This document shows, piece after piece, positions 1 through 10,476 of a DNA stretch of 64,000 nucleotides. Position 1 is the first letter of the stretch, and the number at the start of each line of letters is the position of its first letter. The notes under the pieces were generated by a model that worked only from the letters and a program-made list of their open reading frames with translations, did no database searches and was not told the DNA's origin. The translations under genes were made by a program, and so were the position numbers. Where the stretch lies: positions 1-64,000 of the forward strand of contig LNAC01001916.1 in NCBI GenBank assembly GCA_002007465.1. The letters run 5' to 3'. The stretch is from Ailurus styani (Eukaryota > Chordata > Mammalia > Carnivora > Ailuridae).

Positions 1-13
1 AAAAAAAAAAAAA
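1..13. repeat. A-run at window edge
   Basis: Thirteen adenines open the window. They may be the A-tail of a plus-strand retroposon lying mostly outside the window, but nothing of its body is visible. Confidence 0.4.
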
Positions 14-509
14 GAATCTGTCTCTGAACTTTTATCCCTGTTCCTCTCAGCTGCCACTAAGGATTAGCATTTACTGCCCTGGGGCATTATACAGAACTGC
101 TCAGAGTTCTCCTGGTGTTTTACTTCCCAGCTGTCCATTTCACCCCACTCAGAAATCTAAGGGGCCCATTTATTGTACAAATCCCAGATGCAGGCTCCAG
201 AGTGCTGAATAAGTTATCCTGTAGCTCCATCTGGTGGATCTTGGACACATTCTTACTAAATCTCTAGGAAGGACAGCGGTGGCAGGATCCCACCTCCACT
301 TATTGACATAGCACCGTTTCCTCCATGGCTGTGAGACAGTTGGCTTCATCTGCCCTTCTGCCCAACCTGTGTGAGTCCCCTTTCCTCACGCTGGGTGTGA
401 TTATTATCCCAACTTGAGTTTTCTTTCTCATGCTCTCTGTGCTTTTTCTGTTCAAGCACTGAACGGAGAGCTGTCAGTGTAGAGTATTACCAGGTCTCCT
501 CACTACATG
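14..509. other. Non-coding stretch, no gene seen
   Basis: No recognisable coding region or intact repeat was seen here, apart from the 45-base repeat arm at 97-141 listed separately. Confidence 0.5.
97..141 (+). repeat. Arm 1 of an unassigned 45-base inverted repeat
   Basis: This 45-base segment matches the reverse complement of 2329-2373 at 43 of 45 positions; both differences are C/T. Weaker similarity seems to continue a little beyond each end. I cannot place it in a repeat family. It is either two copies of an interspersed repeat in opposite orientation or a local inverted duplication. Confidence 0.75.
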
Positions 510-605
510 GAATGGCTCCTGAGGGAGGGGACTTGGCTGTTCGTTGTATCCTGATCACTGCATACCTACACTAGGCTCAGGGCCTAAAATAGAGTAGGCA
601 CTTAA
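510..605 (+). repeat. L2 3' end fragment
   Basis: The stretch follows the sense 3' end of L2: a 'gggaggggacttgg' block, then 'ctcagggcctaaaatagagtaggcac', then 'taaatgtt' in place of the usual 'aataaatgtt'. It is heavily diverged. MIR shares this 3' end, so a MIR fragment is possible. Confidence 0.5.
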
Positions 606-895
606 ATGTTACTCAGAGGGAGAGAAAGGGGGAGAGCAGGTAGACCAGAGCACTTGCCTTATACATCTTTGTACACCTATCACCCTGAAGTAGAGCCTGA
701 CATCCTGGATGGACAAGTGGATAGAAGAAGGAATGCCTCTTTTGAAGACCTTCCTCTAGTCAGACTCAACTTCTGAGCCCCGGCAATACTGTTCCCCTTT
801 ATAGTTCCAGCTACTGTCCTGATCTGAAGTGAGCAGGGCAATAGGAGCCCTACTTACCCTTCGCTATTCTCCTTTGGGTACTGCTTTCAGATTCA

Positions 896-1110
896 TCCAG
901 TTTTTCTCTATCATTAATTCATTCACTCATTTCTCAAACATTTACCAAGCAACATTAGGTATTATACCTTTGAATAGGTGATGTTCAGGTGGTGTTATCT
1001 TGATATCAATCGAGATAAATGAAATATAGTGCCAGCAGTCAAGGGGTTGCAGTCTCTGGGGAGAGGGAACAAGATTAGAAGCAGGAAAATACTTGCAAAC
1101 AAATGTTTGC
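896..1110 (-). repeat. L2 3' end fragment
   Basis: Starts with the antisense L2 tail pattern 'attcattcactcattt', continues with 'caaacatttaccaagcaac', and later has 'gtcaaggggttgcagtctc', the counterpart of 'ctcatggagcttacagtct'. Diverged and partly deleted. Confidence 0.5.
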
Positions 1111-3315
1111 AGGCCAGGGAGACTACGGTGAGTTTTCAAAATCAAATGGGTAGTAGAAGTGAACAGTTGGGGCTGGATTTGCACTATTGCACTATCTATC
1201 AGGCAAACCTGGGGTCAATTGTACGTGAGTTTCCAAGGGCATTTTTGTCTGTTACCATAGGCGAATGGAGCCCAGAGATTGGGTGAAACCAGAGTGGCCC
1301 AGATTGCAGTAGAGAGAGTTCTTAGAGTCCATGAGAAATGCTTATATTCTGGCTGCATCAAGATCCATCTAGCTTGAATTGGAGATTTTGACAACTATCT
1401 CTGCTGTTCCAAGGAAAGTTTCGTTCCAGGAGAGGTAGGGGGCAGGGCTGATGTTCATTTGCCTTCTAAGCAAATGCATCAGAGAGTGTTCTAACAGGGA
1501 AAGAAAGTGTAACTAATGAAATTAAATTCAGAGAAGAAAGATGAGCTCTGCTAATGATTAATGTTCAACTTAATAGATCAGCAGGACATGCTGAGTTGAG
1601 AAGTCGCCCAGAGGGTTCCAGTCTGATGCCCATGTAAAGGAAGAACAATGAAAGAAACAATTTCAGCTCCCCTGCCTCCCCCCACGGCTTGTCTCTGGGG
1701 AAACAAAATTATTAATTGCTCTGAAATGTCAGCTGCTTTGTTTCAAAGTAGTCATGTCCTCAGCTACCTTCTGATCCCACCTCCCCCACCAGTGACCTGA
1801 AATGTGAAAATCAACTCTTGATTTCTGTTTGAAATCAAATATGAGGACCGCCACTCACCCCATATATGCACTAGCTTTTGTCAAGGGATAAATTAATACA
1901 ATTCAACAGGAGTGGACAGAGATCTTGCTGCTCCCTGCACCTCCCCTCAAGGAAGGCACAGACAAGCACAGAAGTGGGAGCAAGGCAGGGTCTGTGGGAG
2001 GCACTTGGAGGGGAAGACAGAAGTAGAAGAGGTTTCCGCTGAAGCAATGCATTTGGGCCACAAGAGACAGGAGTATCTTCCTGGGCGGGGACAGGCTCTA
2101 GGCTCAAAGCAAAGCTGAAGGGTAACTGGAGTCCACTGCTTTTTCTTTTTCAGACACAAGAGACCTGTAGGAAAAGACCATTCCCTTTGACTTCAGCTTT
2201 GGGATGTATGGCCCTCTTTCTTCCCCGTCTTTCTTTTTTGGGTTTCATGGAGCCCTGCATGTGTGCCAGGCCCTGGAACGGAGAAGAAGCAGGGTAGCTG
2301 AGGCTGCTAGGTTCCCTGTGGTGTCTGGGAAATGGACAGCTGGGAAGTGAAACACCAGGAGAACTCTGGGCAGGCCGGCATAACGGCAGGACACCGGGGA
2401 GGGGACATCTGTGTGACAGCCGAATAATCCCCCTATTTTGGACTCCATTGTATTTAACTCTGTGGTCTTTAAAATAATGTAATCTCTAGGACTCTGAGGC
2501 CTTCCCAAATCCTATTGACCTGAGAGTCGGATAAGAACTGATCTCATTTGTGTCTGAATGAATGAATGTTGTCTGTGCAAGCAGCAGACATCAGGACCAG
2601 GCTAGTATCCAGCATAATAAAAGAAAATGCATGCTTTGTGGTTACAGATGGGGATGCAAGCAGCTTGGCCTCCCTCTCCTGTGGGGCCTGCAAGGGTTCA
2701 GAGGGTGAGGGGACCACATGCATGAGGCCTGCCTAAGTGCTTGTTTGCTCAGTACCTCATGACCTTGCTGGCAGTGTGTCTGATCAGCTATTTCCCCCGT
2801 GACTAAATATTTGGTCATGGCAGGAGGACAGAATTCCATCAGTGGACAGCTCTATTTTTAAGGCTCAGGTTTTGTTTTCTTTTTCCCATGAGGCAGCCCC
2901 TCTGGCAGGCTTGAGCATCTCTCACTGACAGCCACCCTTGCATAATGTTGAGCAGGTGTCTGATACCTGCTGGAAGGCAAGGAAATGCAGTGAAAAAATT
3001 GGAGTTGAGAAGCTGGGTTCCTTGGGATGAAGACATTTTCTGTACTGTTGGGGATCTATTTGCCAAGCCAAGGTGATGCCTGCTTGCACACTCCCCGTGG
3101 CGTGCGTGTCACATGCCATCGAGGTGTTATCCTGGTTCCCATTCCCCATCCCAAACCCTCCCTTCTCCAACCAGCTAACCAGCTAACCGGCTGATTCACG
3201 CACTCTATTAATGTATCTTCAGTTCTTTGCCAGGGATGGCATCCCTGCTTCTAGGCCTCCTCTTTTCTTCATTTTAATTGATTCCCTCAAAACGTAATGG
3301 AATGAGACCTTCTTG
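1111..3315. other. Non-coding stretch, no gene seen
   Basis: Mostly unique-looking sequence. Short open frames at 1871-2159 overlap on both strands with no splice or start context and look like chance. AT-rich blocks near 1545-1575 and 1700-1740 contain TAAT-type motifs that could be regulatory, but nothing in the sequence proves this. The second arm of the inverted repeat lies at 2329-2373. Confidence 0.5.
2329..2373 (-). repeat. Arm 2 of the 45-base inverted repeat
   Basis: Reverse complement matches 97-141 at 43 of 45 positions with no gaps. The arms are about 2.2 kb apart. Family unknown. Confidence 0.75.
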
Positions 3316-3410
3316 TAGTCAGTCCCAGCTCTCCTATTAGCCAGCACTGCGGTCTTTGGCAGGCTGCTTCATTAGCCCTGGGCTGTTTCTTCATGCATGG
3401 CAATGTTCCA
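3316..3410 (+). repeat. MIR fragment
   Basis: Resembles the MIR core: 'cagtcccagctctcc', then 'ttagccagcactgcg', 'ctttggcaggctgcttca' and 'ctgtttcttcatgc', in consensus order. Strongly diverged. Confidence 0.5.
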
Positions 3411-3732
3411 CCTCACAGGGGTGTGGTGGGAGAGGTTGTGTGCCTAGAGCCCCAGCAGAGAATTAGCAGCTCTTTGGCTCTACAGCCTATTTTCAAGCAT
3501 TGTGACTTTTCTATTATAATTCTGTCATTCATGGCTTCTGGGTGAAGAAAACTGGCTCATTTTGACACCCCCACAACCACCACCATGCGGCTTGTACCCT
3601 TCTAGGACAGGGGCAGGGGAGCACAGCTGGAAGTCAGGCCAGTAGACTTTATTTCCTTCTAACCATGTGCCTTGAGGAGGACTCCTAATTACAGGATCCC
3701 ACCCTTTAAAGACACAAATCAAATGAAACTTT

Positions 3733-3914
3733 TTAAAAAAGATTTTATTTATTTATTTGACAGAGAGAGAGAGAGAGAGAGATCACAAGTAGGCAGAGAG
3801 GCAGGCAGAGAGAGGAGGAAGCAGGCTCCCTGCTGAGCTCGATCCCAGGACCCTGAGATCATGACCTGAGCCGAAGTTAGAGGCTTTAACCCACTGAGCC
3901 ACCCAGGCACCCCT
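3733..3914 (-). mobile_element. CAN-SINE (SINEC), minus strand
   Basis: Reads in reverse: T-rich tail with 'gattttatttatttattt', (GA)n, 'aggcagagaggcaggcagag', 'cctgagatcatgacctgagc', and a head ending 'gagccacccaggcacccc'. Flanked by 12-base direct repeats, 'aaatgaaacttt' at 3721-3732 and 'aaatggaacttt' at 3915-3926, with one mismatch. A block between the CT-rich part and 'gatcccaggacc' is missing ('ctgctgagctcgatccc'), so it carries a small internal deletion. The body is non-coding and tRNA-derived, mobilised by L1. Confidence 0.93.
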
Positions 3915-4331
3915 AAATGGAACTTTCTTACCAGGCTATTCCTTAGCATAGCAGTTGGTCCACAGATGAGCACTTGAGGCACATAAGCCAAGCAGAGAAC
4001 TTCCTTAGGATATTTTGGATGCAGTCGATGGTAAAGAAGATGATCCCTGCCAATCAACATCTTCATGTTTGGGCAGAAGCCAGCCTGGGTGATCAGGACT
4101 GTCCTACAGATAAGCAGAGAAGAGAAACAAGGAGTGTGCCCCTCATCGTGCCTGGGTTTCCCAGCCCTTCTCTATGTCCATTTGCTTATGTGGACCTGTC
4201 TGTGTCCCTTTTGGACTAAACAGACCAGGAAGAGGTAGGGCACAGACGCTAGAGGAAGCATAGAGTAGGGCATGGCTGGAAAAATCTGCAAGATTTGGTA
4301 ACATCCCAAGGGAAATTAAACTTAAACAACT

Positions 4332-4435
4332 AACAATAACAACAACAACAACAACAACAAAAAGAAAGAAGGAAAGGAAGGAAAAGAAAAGAAAAAAGAA
4401 AAGAAGGGAAAAGAAAGGAAAAGAAAAGAAAGAAT
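4332..4435. repeat. (AAC)n followed by GA-rich low-complexity
   Basis: About nine AAC units at 4332-4360 pass into an interrupted GAAA/GGAA purine tract that runs to about 4435. Confidence 0.9.
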
Positions 4436-4939
4436 ATGACTTTTGCTACTGCTTTGATAGAAATGGAAGACCAGGAGAGCAAGACTGACAGAGACAACCA
4501 TGGGTAAACCCTTTGAGATGCTTATAACATTGACTTAGATCCTTCCCTGTGTTTGTGTGTCCTCTGCAGGTTCCATGAGAAGCCAGAAAAGAAGAGGACA
4601 AAGTAGGCTCATGTTAATTTGGAAAATGTCATTATCTTCCAAAAGCTAAGACATCAAGTGGGAGAGAATCAGGCTTTTTTAGCTCACCTCCAAGGAGAAT
4701 ACTTTGGCTCAGATTGCTATTGGTCCCAGGAAGTTCCTTTCCACAAAGTTCAGCAAGAACAAAAGCCTTTGATGCACTTTTATTCTGGATTCAAAAATTC
4801 CAACATTTGGGCTAAATGGCACCTCTGGATGTTTTTCTACTTCCCCAGACCTCCTAGATCTAAATGCAGCATCTCACCTCCAAGGATCCCAAATATCTAA
4901 CTTTGACATGCAGAGGGTAATATGGCCTTTTGAGGGCTC

Positions 4940-4971
4940 AAAACAAAAACAAAAACAAAACAAAAAACAAG
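4940..4971. repeat. (CAAAA)n low-complexity
   Basis: Run of CAAAA and CAAAAA units; no direct repeats were found at its edges. Confidence 0.85.
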
Positions 4972-5394
4972 CAAACTCTAAGAATCAGCAAAATATAGGC
5001 AATGGCAGAGACACCCTAAACTCATTCAGGTACAGTCACAAAGTAATGACACTCTTGCTGAATCCAGTCTCATGGCATTAAAAAAATTTTTTTTTCGAAG
5101 TATTTTGAATGAATTGGGCAGGTGGCTCTAATTCTACTCACACCATACTGCTCCCTATTGTTTTAGCCCGGTGACTACACTCATTTACATTTCCTTTTGG
5201 CTCTGGAAGACATTTGAATATGAGAGCGTGGAATTCAGGTCACTGAAAGAAACAAAAGAAAAATCAAAATATAGGTGCCTAAGAGTATTTAATTCAATGC
5301 TTAAATAAATCATGTAATATTTAGGAGTGGATGTGTGCTGGGAGACACTTCTACCACATTCCTCTTTACCTTCAGATTTCTCTCAATTGATTTT

Positions 5395-5490
5395 AAACAT
5401 TAGTCTCTATAATACTAATTCATGGGAGCAACTCCATTTTACAGGTGAGGAAAGCTGAGGCTCCAAGCTGTTGAAGACAGCAGGCTGGAA
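5395..5490 (-). repeat. MIR fragment
   Basis: Antisense MIR core: 'ccattttacaggtgaggaaa' then 'gctgaggctccaagctgttg', the usual 'ctgaggcacagagaggt' position, then decay. Confidence 0.6.
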
Positions 5491-6168
5491 ATGGACATCT
5501 GACTTCTATTTAGTGTTCTTCTATTTGGCGTCTTTGCTGCAGGGGTGCTGGGAGATTGCCTCAAAGGGCAGTGAGATCCATTTGCACAAAGTGTCTTAAA
5601 AAACACTAGAATACAATGTAAACTCCAGGGAATGAAAAAAAAAATTGATTCAGCAGCCTATACACATCAAGGTGAGGAAGTAGGAAGCTGCTGACTGTAT
5701 TTTGAACAGAAATTATACACCTTCTGAAAATAAATTTTGTTGCTCTAATGGGCTTAGCTATGAATTGATCTGATTCAGTTCTCTCTGGCTGGCTGTGAGC
5801 TTTAGCCTTCTAGGAACATTGTCAAAGTATACACAAGACCCCCATACCTTCCTCAGGCCTGCTGCTTGGTGAACTACTGGATATTTTGGATCTACAGCCT
5901 GGATCACGTAAAAGTTCCCATTGAGAAGTGGGAAGAACTGAGCTCTAGGAAAGTGAAGATAGCCCATTGTGGGTTTGCTGCAGAAGGTGGGTGCAGACAG
6001 GTAGCAACTGTCTAGCTGAACAGTTTTCAGGCACCATCATCACCTTAGGAACAACATCCACGGCCCTACTGGAACTTCTCCACACCGAGCTCTAAATGGC
6101 AATAGATTCTTTCAGGGACCTAGAGCAGGAGTTAGAGACTTGATTTGACTGAGAGCTCCCAGAGCAGA

Positions 6169-6228
6169 GCAGAGGTGTGGCGACTGTGTGAGCAGTATGG
6201 TGTGAGCAGAACTGTGGCAGAGGTGTGG
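6169..6228. repeat. Imperfect 48-base tandem duplication
   Basis: The 12-mer 'gcagaggtgtgg' recurs exactly at 6169-6180 and 6217-6228, and 'gagcag' and 'actgtg' motifs recur between, giving a roughly 48-base period. Only two units are seen. Confidence 0.55.
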
Positions 6229-7329
6229 CAACAGTTCACCAGCTGTCAACATCCACAGGAAAGATCTGGTTGGAGAGAGGAGGTAAAGAGTTCATCAGAG
6301 TGGCCAGACCTCCTGGGATGACAAAGAGGACTCCAACATGAGCAACCCTGAAGGTGCAGGCATCTAGTTTTCTTAGCAGCTCTGGTGAGTCTCTGGGTTG
6401 ATGCCCAGTAGGAACAGCAGAATGTCCAGATTCCTGCTAGCGAAAGAGTCTGGAGGGCCAAGCCTCTCCACTGAGGTGGGGGACTGTCCTTGAGCCCTTG
6501 GGGGCATGACGCAGATATGCCTCCAGTCCAAGAGGACTCTGACAGATACAAGCCAAAAGCAAGAGAATAATTGTATTAGGAGCCAGTAGATTAGACACCT
6601 TAGCTGGCTTTCAAGGAGTACTGATATGCTTAATAAAGCCTTTTTCATGGTGCTGACATAGGGAGAACTGAGTGTGTTTCAGGTATGCACTGAGTCTGTC
6701 TTGTCTTCTAAGGAGGGCACTGGAGCCAGAGTAGGCAATGGACAGGTAACCTGTGCTTAGCGGACCCTTGATAGCTACTGTCGAAATTGAAGAGCATGCA
6801 ACCCAATCTAACAGTGTGGTGAACATCTCTGCTTATAAATCAGTTATGCTCCAAATGAGTTTTCCAGCAGAACACACAGAGGCCATTCTTAAATAACTGT
6901 TTAATTTCTACAATAGGCTCTATTACTATTTTCTAAACTAAAGTCAGTTTGGGAAGGCTGATGGAGCTCCTGTTTGGCATCTAGCTGGCATCTTCAGGGA
7001 GCATGGACTTCCTGTGTCTGCTTACTCTGTGTCTGCTGGCTCTTGATAGAATGTTCACCCGGTATGAAGGTAAGAGAAGCCACAAAGGGTAGGATTCAGA
7101 GAGCAAGTCCTCCCAGGATGTAGGAGTCAGAAGGTGGGAGTGCTCTGTGAGCAGGGGCTGAGAGCCCAGAGGAGACACGGTGTCAGGCCGTGTGGGCAAA
7201 AAGAAGGACCACAGCAGCTCACAGGACCTTGCAGCCTTTCTGGGTCAAATGCTTAGGCTTCAACTGAGGAGACCCGCCTTTCAGGAGGCAATGGGAATAG
7301 GGCGGGGTGGAGAGTCGGTGGGGTAATAA

Positions 7330-7885
7330 TGTTAGAGTGTTACAGACTTGGGTCCTTGGACCCAGCAACAGTAGGAACAAGGCTGGACCCAAAATTTAAA
7401 GGCACAGGCAACAGCTTTATTGGAGCAACAGCTGCAACTGAAGGGAGACACAGTCATGACAATGGTGTCAGACTCGCTCTCTGAACAATAACCAGGGAAA
7501 GGACCCAAGGCAGGAAAGGAGGGGCATCTAAGCATATAGGCACAGGGAAATATAGGGAATTGGACAGGCAGGCCCAGCTGACAGAACATGCTTCTTAATA
7601 AACCATATGTTTCATTTGCATGTTAAGTCTCCGCCCCAGAGTGTGAAGAGGGAATATACATGTAACATATATATAATGATGGAATAAGTCACTCAAAGGT
7701 CCAATTTGGTGGCCATCATGTTTCAGACTAGTTTGGATCAGTCTAGGCTTGTTCCTTGGCTGGTGCTTCACTCTGTAAGAATAGTGATGACAGCCGGCGA
7801 GAAGTGTTATGGGTACACAGGGGCTTGTTCCCAAGGTCCCTGACTATCTCAAGAGCATAGGAACAGAGACAAAGTGGCCATCTGT
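7330..7885 (-). mobile_element. Probable solo LTR of an endogenous retrovirus
   Basis: Read on the minus strand, the segment has the order expected of a retroviral LTR. It would start TGACAC at about 7885. A GC box (7629-7638) and an exact octamer ATGCAAAT (7614-7621) follow in the U3 part. An A/T-rich CTATATTT lies near 7551, and AATAAA at 7421-7416 is the polyadenylation signal. A short U5 ends ...AACA at 7330. No gag, pol or env sequence flanks it, so it is a solo LTR at most. The 3' end at 7330 is fairly clear. The 5' end is uncertain, because the flanking bases ('aataa' before 7330, 'aattt' after 7885) match only in part. Family not identified. The 85-codon frame inside it is incidental. 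Confidence 0.5.
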
Positions 7886-9604
7886 GTCAAATTTTGGCAG
7901 AGAAGACTTGGGAAAGATTTGAGTTAATGCATTTTAAACAATGAGTTTTCAAAGATTGTTCCAGGAATTCTCTGTTGATTCTTCTTATAGAAGGAAGACA
8001 TCTCCAACCACATTTCAGGAGCCAGGCTGCAACTTTATCTACATCAACAGCTGAAATAACTTCCAGGCAACAAATGTGAGAAGAGGTTTGTGGAAACACT
8101 TTGGGGATTCAATCTTTTGGACTTGGCCATGAGGAGATGATCACACTGGAAAGTTCTGCTGTGTTCTGCTGAGCTTTTATAAGCATTGCCTGAAAGAAGA
8201 GCACCATGTTCCATAGTCTTTATATCACAACTTGAAATTCATTTCAGTGGCTGTAGCCATTCGCCTCCACTGAGAGAACTCCTTGTTGCATGGCTCTAAG
8301 CAGCCCCTTTCCTGGAACAAGGCATGAGAACAAATCTAGAGAGTTTGCAATGAAGACTACACAGCGTGATATTTGTAAGCAAAAAACAAACAAACATGTG
8401 ATGGGTATTAAATAGTAACTATTTGAGGAAATGATGGTAAGTGTCTTTGGCAGCTTAAGGCTGGTTGGTAACTGCTTGAGTTTCGATAGCTGAGACTCTG
8501 TCAGTCTTTCCATTATGAAACCAATTTTTCAGGGTTTCTAACTTGGAAGTAAAAATGTGCTCCAGGCAGAAACCTGGCATATGAGGTCTCTGTCCAGAAA
8601 GAGGGACTTAATCAGATTTGTTCAGTTTAATTTAGGAGCTATAAAAAGAAACTGTCCTGTGTGTGTGGTTGGGTCTGACAAGGAGACAAATTGCCTAATT
8701 TTGACGACAAGAAAGCTAACACTGGGGGAAAGGTCAGGGGAAACTTTGCCCAGAAAGCACCTGCTTCATGCTGTCTACTTGGCAGCCCTGAAGATTTGAA
8801 TCCTGAGGAGAAAGAATATTTGCCCAATGGTTATTGAAGAGTAAAGGATGTGTGTCTTCCCTATTGGAAGGAGCTCAAAATTGATCTGAGCCTAGGAGCT
8901 GTGCCCAACTTCCTGACTGGAGGAAGTTCTTCAAGTCTGGTTTCTAAAGGCTGTTCACTGCTGACTGTCTTTGGATGTTATAAGCCAAATTCATTCTTCC
9001 AAGTCATGTGAGCCCCAAAAGAATCACTTAGCATAATAAATGGGCACCCAAATGGGGAACCGTAGTTCTCCATCACTGGATGTCTCCACTCTATTTCCCA
9101 AAGACCTTGATAACAAGGTTAGCTAGGTTCCTGTCCAAATGTAATTTTCAAGGTCTAGAAAATAATCAAATGAAATGAAATCTCATCCTCTTTAATAAGA
9201 CCATCAGTATCACTAATAGGCCAGTGGTGTCTTTCTGATAGAACTGTTGATTCAACAGTGGATGTGGATGCCATTCACATCGATTGTTCATAATTAGAGG
9301 GTGGAGAGATAAATGGCAGTGAGCTGAGGCAGCATCAATTCTTTCAGGGAACTCTCAGTTCCAGAAGACATGTCCAAACTCTTAGTGGGTTTGATAGGGG
9401 ACCTCCAGAGTTGGAGCATCCCAGGGATCAGTTTAGCAGCCTAAAAACATTTTGTCTAATTGCTTTCCTGTGGGAAATTCAGAAAATATAAGGAAAGGGG
9501 TAAGAAAATAAAAGTACTCAAAGAACTCAGGGTACATCATCTGTCCATCATTCTATCTAGCCAGTATTCCCATTTTTAAAGCTCTCATCCAATCATTTCT
9601 CAAT
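7886..9604. other. Non-coding stretch, no gene seen
   Basis: No repeat I recognise and no credible coding frame. Short frames at 8244-8513 (minus) and 8557-8827 (both strands) lack context. Confidence 0.5.
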
Positions 9605-10015
9605 GGTAGAGATCTGAATGTTATACAAAATTGGGATTACATTGTATATTTCTGTGTTCTGTTTTGCTTATTTAGCATTATATTAAGTGTAGTTTCCTAT
9701 CTCATTAGATATCCTTAGGAAAAGATCATTTAAAAAATATTAAATTTCTAGACACGTTCTTATTTTTTGCTATTATAATCTTTTTTTTAAGATTTTATTT
9801 ATTCACTTGACACAAAGAGAGAGAAAGAGAGAGAGATCACAAGTAGGCAGAGAGGCAGGCAGAGAGAGAGGAGGAAGCAGGCTCCCCCCTGAGCAGGGAG
9901 CCTGATGTGGGCCTCGATCCCAGGACCCTGAGATCATGACCTGAGCCAAAGGCAGAGGCTTAACCCACTGAGCCACCCAGGAGCCCTTTTTTGCTATTAT
10001 AAATAATACTTTCAG
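9605..10015 (-). repeat. Old L1 fragment split by a SINE
   Basis: Antisense of the old mammalian L1 3' region: 'gggattacattgtatat', 'gttttgcttatttagcatta', 'ctcattagatatcctt' and 'ttttgctattataaataat' appear in consensus order. The SINE at 9780-9986 interrupts it exactly at the 'gctattataa' motif. Confidence 0.6.
9780..9986 (-). mobile_element. CAN-SINE, full length, minus strand
   Basis: Complete element with a 16-base perfect TSD, 'ttttttgctattataa', at about 9763-9778 and 9987-10002. It inserted into the old L1 remnant, so it is the younger of the two. Head ends 'gagccacccaggagccc'. Confidence 0.95.
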
Positions 10016-10019
10016 TTCA

Positions 10020-10115
10020 CTTTTTTTTGAGCACTTACTATATACCAGGTACTAAACTAAGCACTTTTTCTGATATATTTTCTACAACTTCATGAAGAAA
10101 ACACTATTTAGTCTA
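10020..10115 (-). repeat. MIR fragment
   Basis: 'tgagcacttactatatacca', 'ggtactaaactaagcacttt' is the antisense MIR 3' end, with the later 'cttcatgaagaaaacactat' in the position of the usual 'ctatgaggtaggtactat'. Confidence 0.7.
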
Positions 10116-10263
10116 GGTTGGTTGATAATATTTGTTCACAATTCTTCCTTCCCTCCACTTCCTTGCTTTACTTTAGTGAGTGCAAAGCATGTACCCCAAC
10201 TCCACTGGCCATATGACTTGCTTAGCTGATGTTATATGGACAGACATACACCAGAGGCTTTAA

Positions 10264-10460
10264 AGATTTTATTATTTGTTTATTTATTTTATTTAGTGTG
10301 TGAGCAGGAGAAGGGGAATTGTGGGAGAGAAATAGTCTCAAGCAGACTCCCTGCTCAGCACAGACCTCAACCTGGGACTTGATTTCACAACCTTGAGACC
10401 ATGATCTGAGCCAAAATCAAGAGTCAGATACTTAAAAGACTGAACCACCCAAGTGCCCCA
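10264..10460 (-). mobile_element. CAN-SINE, older copy, minus strand
   Basis: Diverged element: 'accatgatctgagccaaaat', 'gactgaaccacccaagtgcc'. Despite the divergence, the 16-base TSD 'acaccagaggctttaa' is perfect at 10248-10263 and 10461-10476. The 'gccaaaatcaagagtcaga' block marks an older subfamily than the 'gaaggcagaggctttaaccc' copies. Confidence 0.93.
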
Positions 10461-10476
10461 ACACCAGAGGCTTTAA

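Larger units (their letters stand above)
4436..7329. other. Non-coding stretch, no gene seen
   Basis: Contains a (CAAAA)n run at 4940-4971, a MIR remnant at 5395-5490 and a small tandem duplication at 6169-6228, listed separately. Open frames at 4619-4900 (93 codons) and 5758-5967 have no supporting context. The rest is unassigned. Confidence 0.5.
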
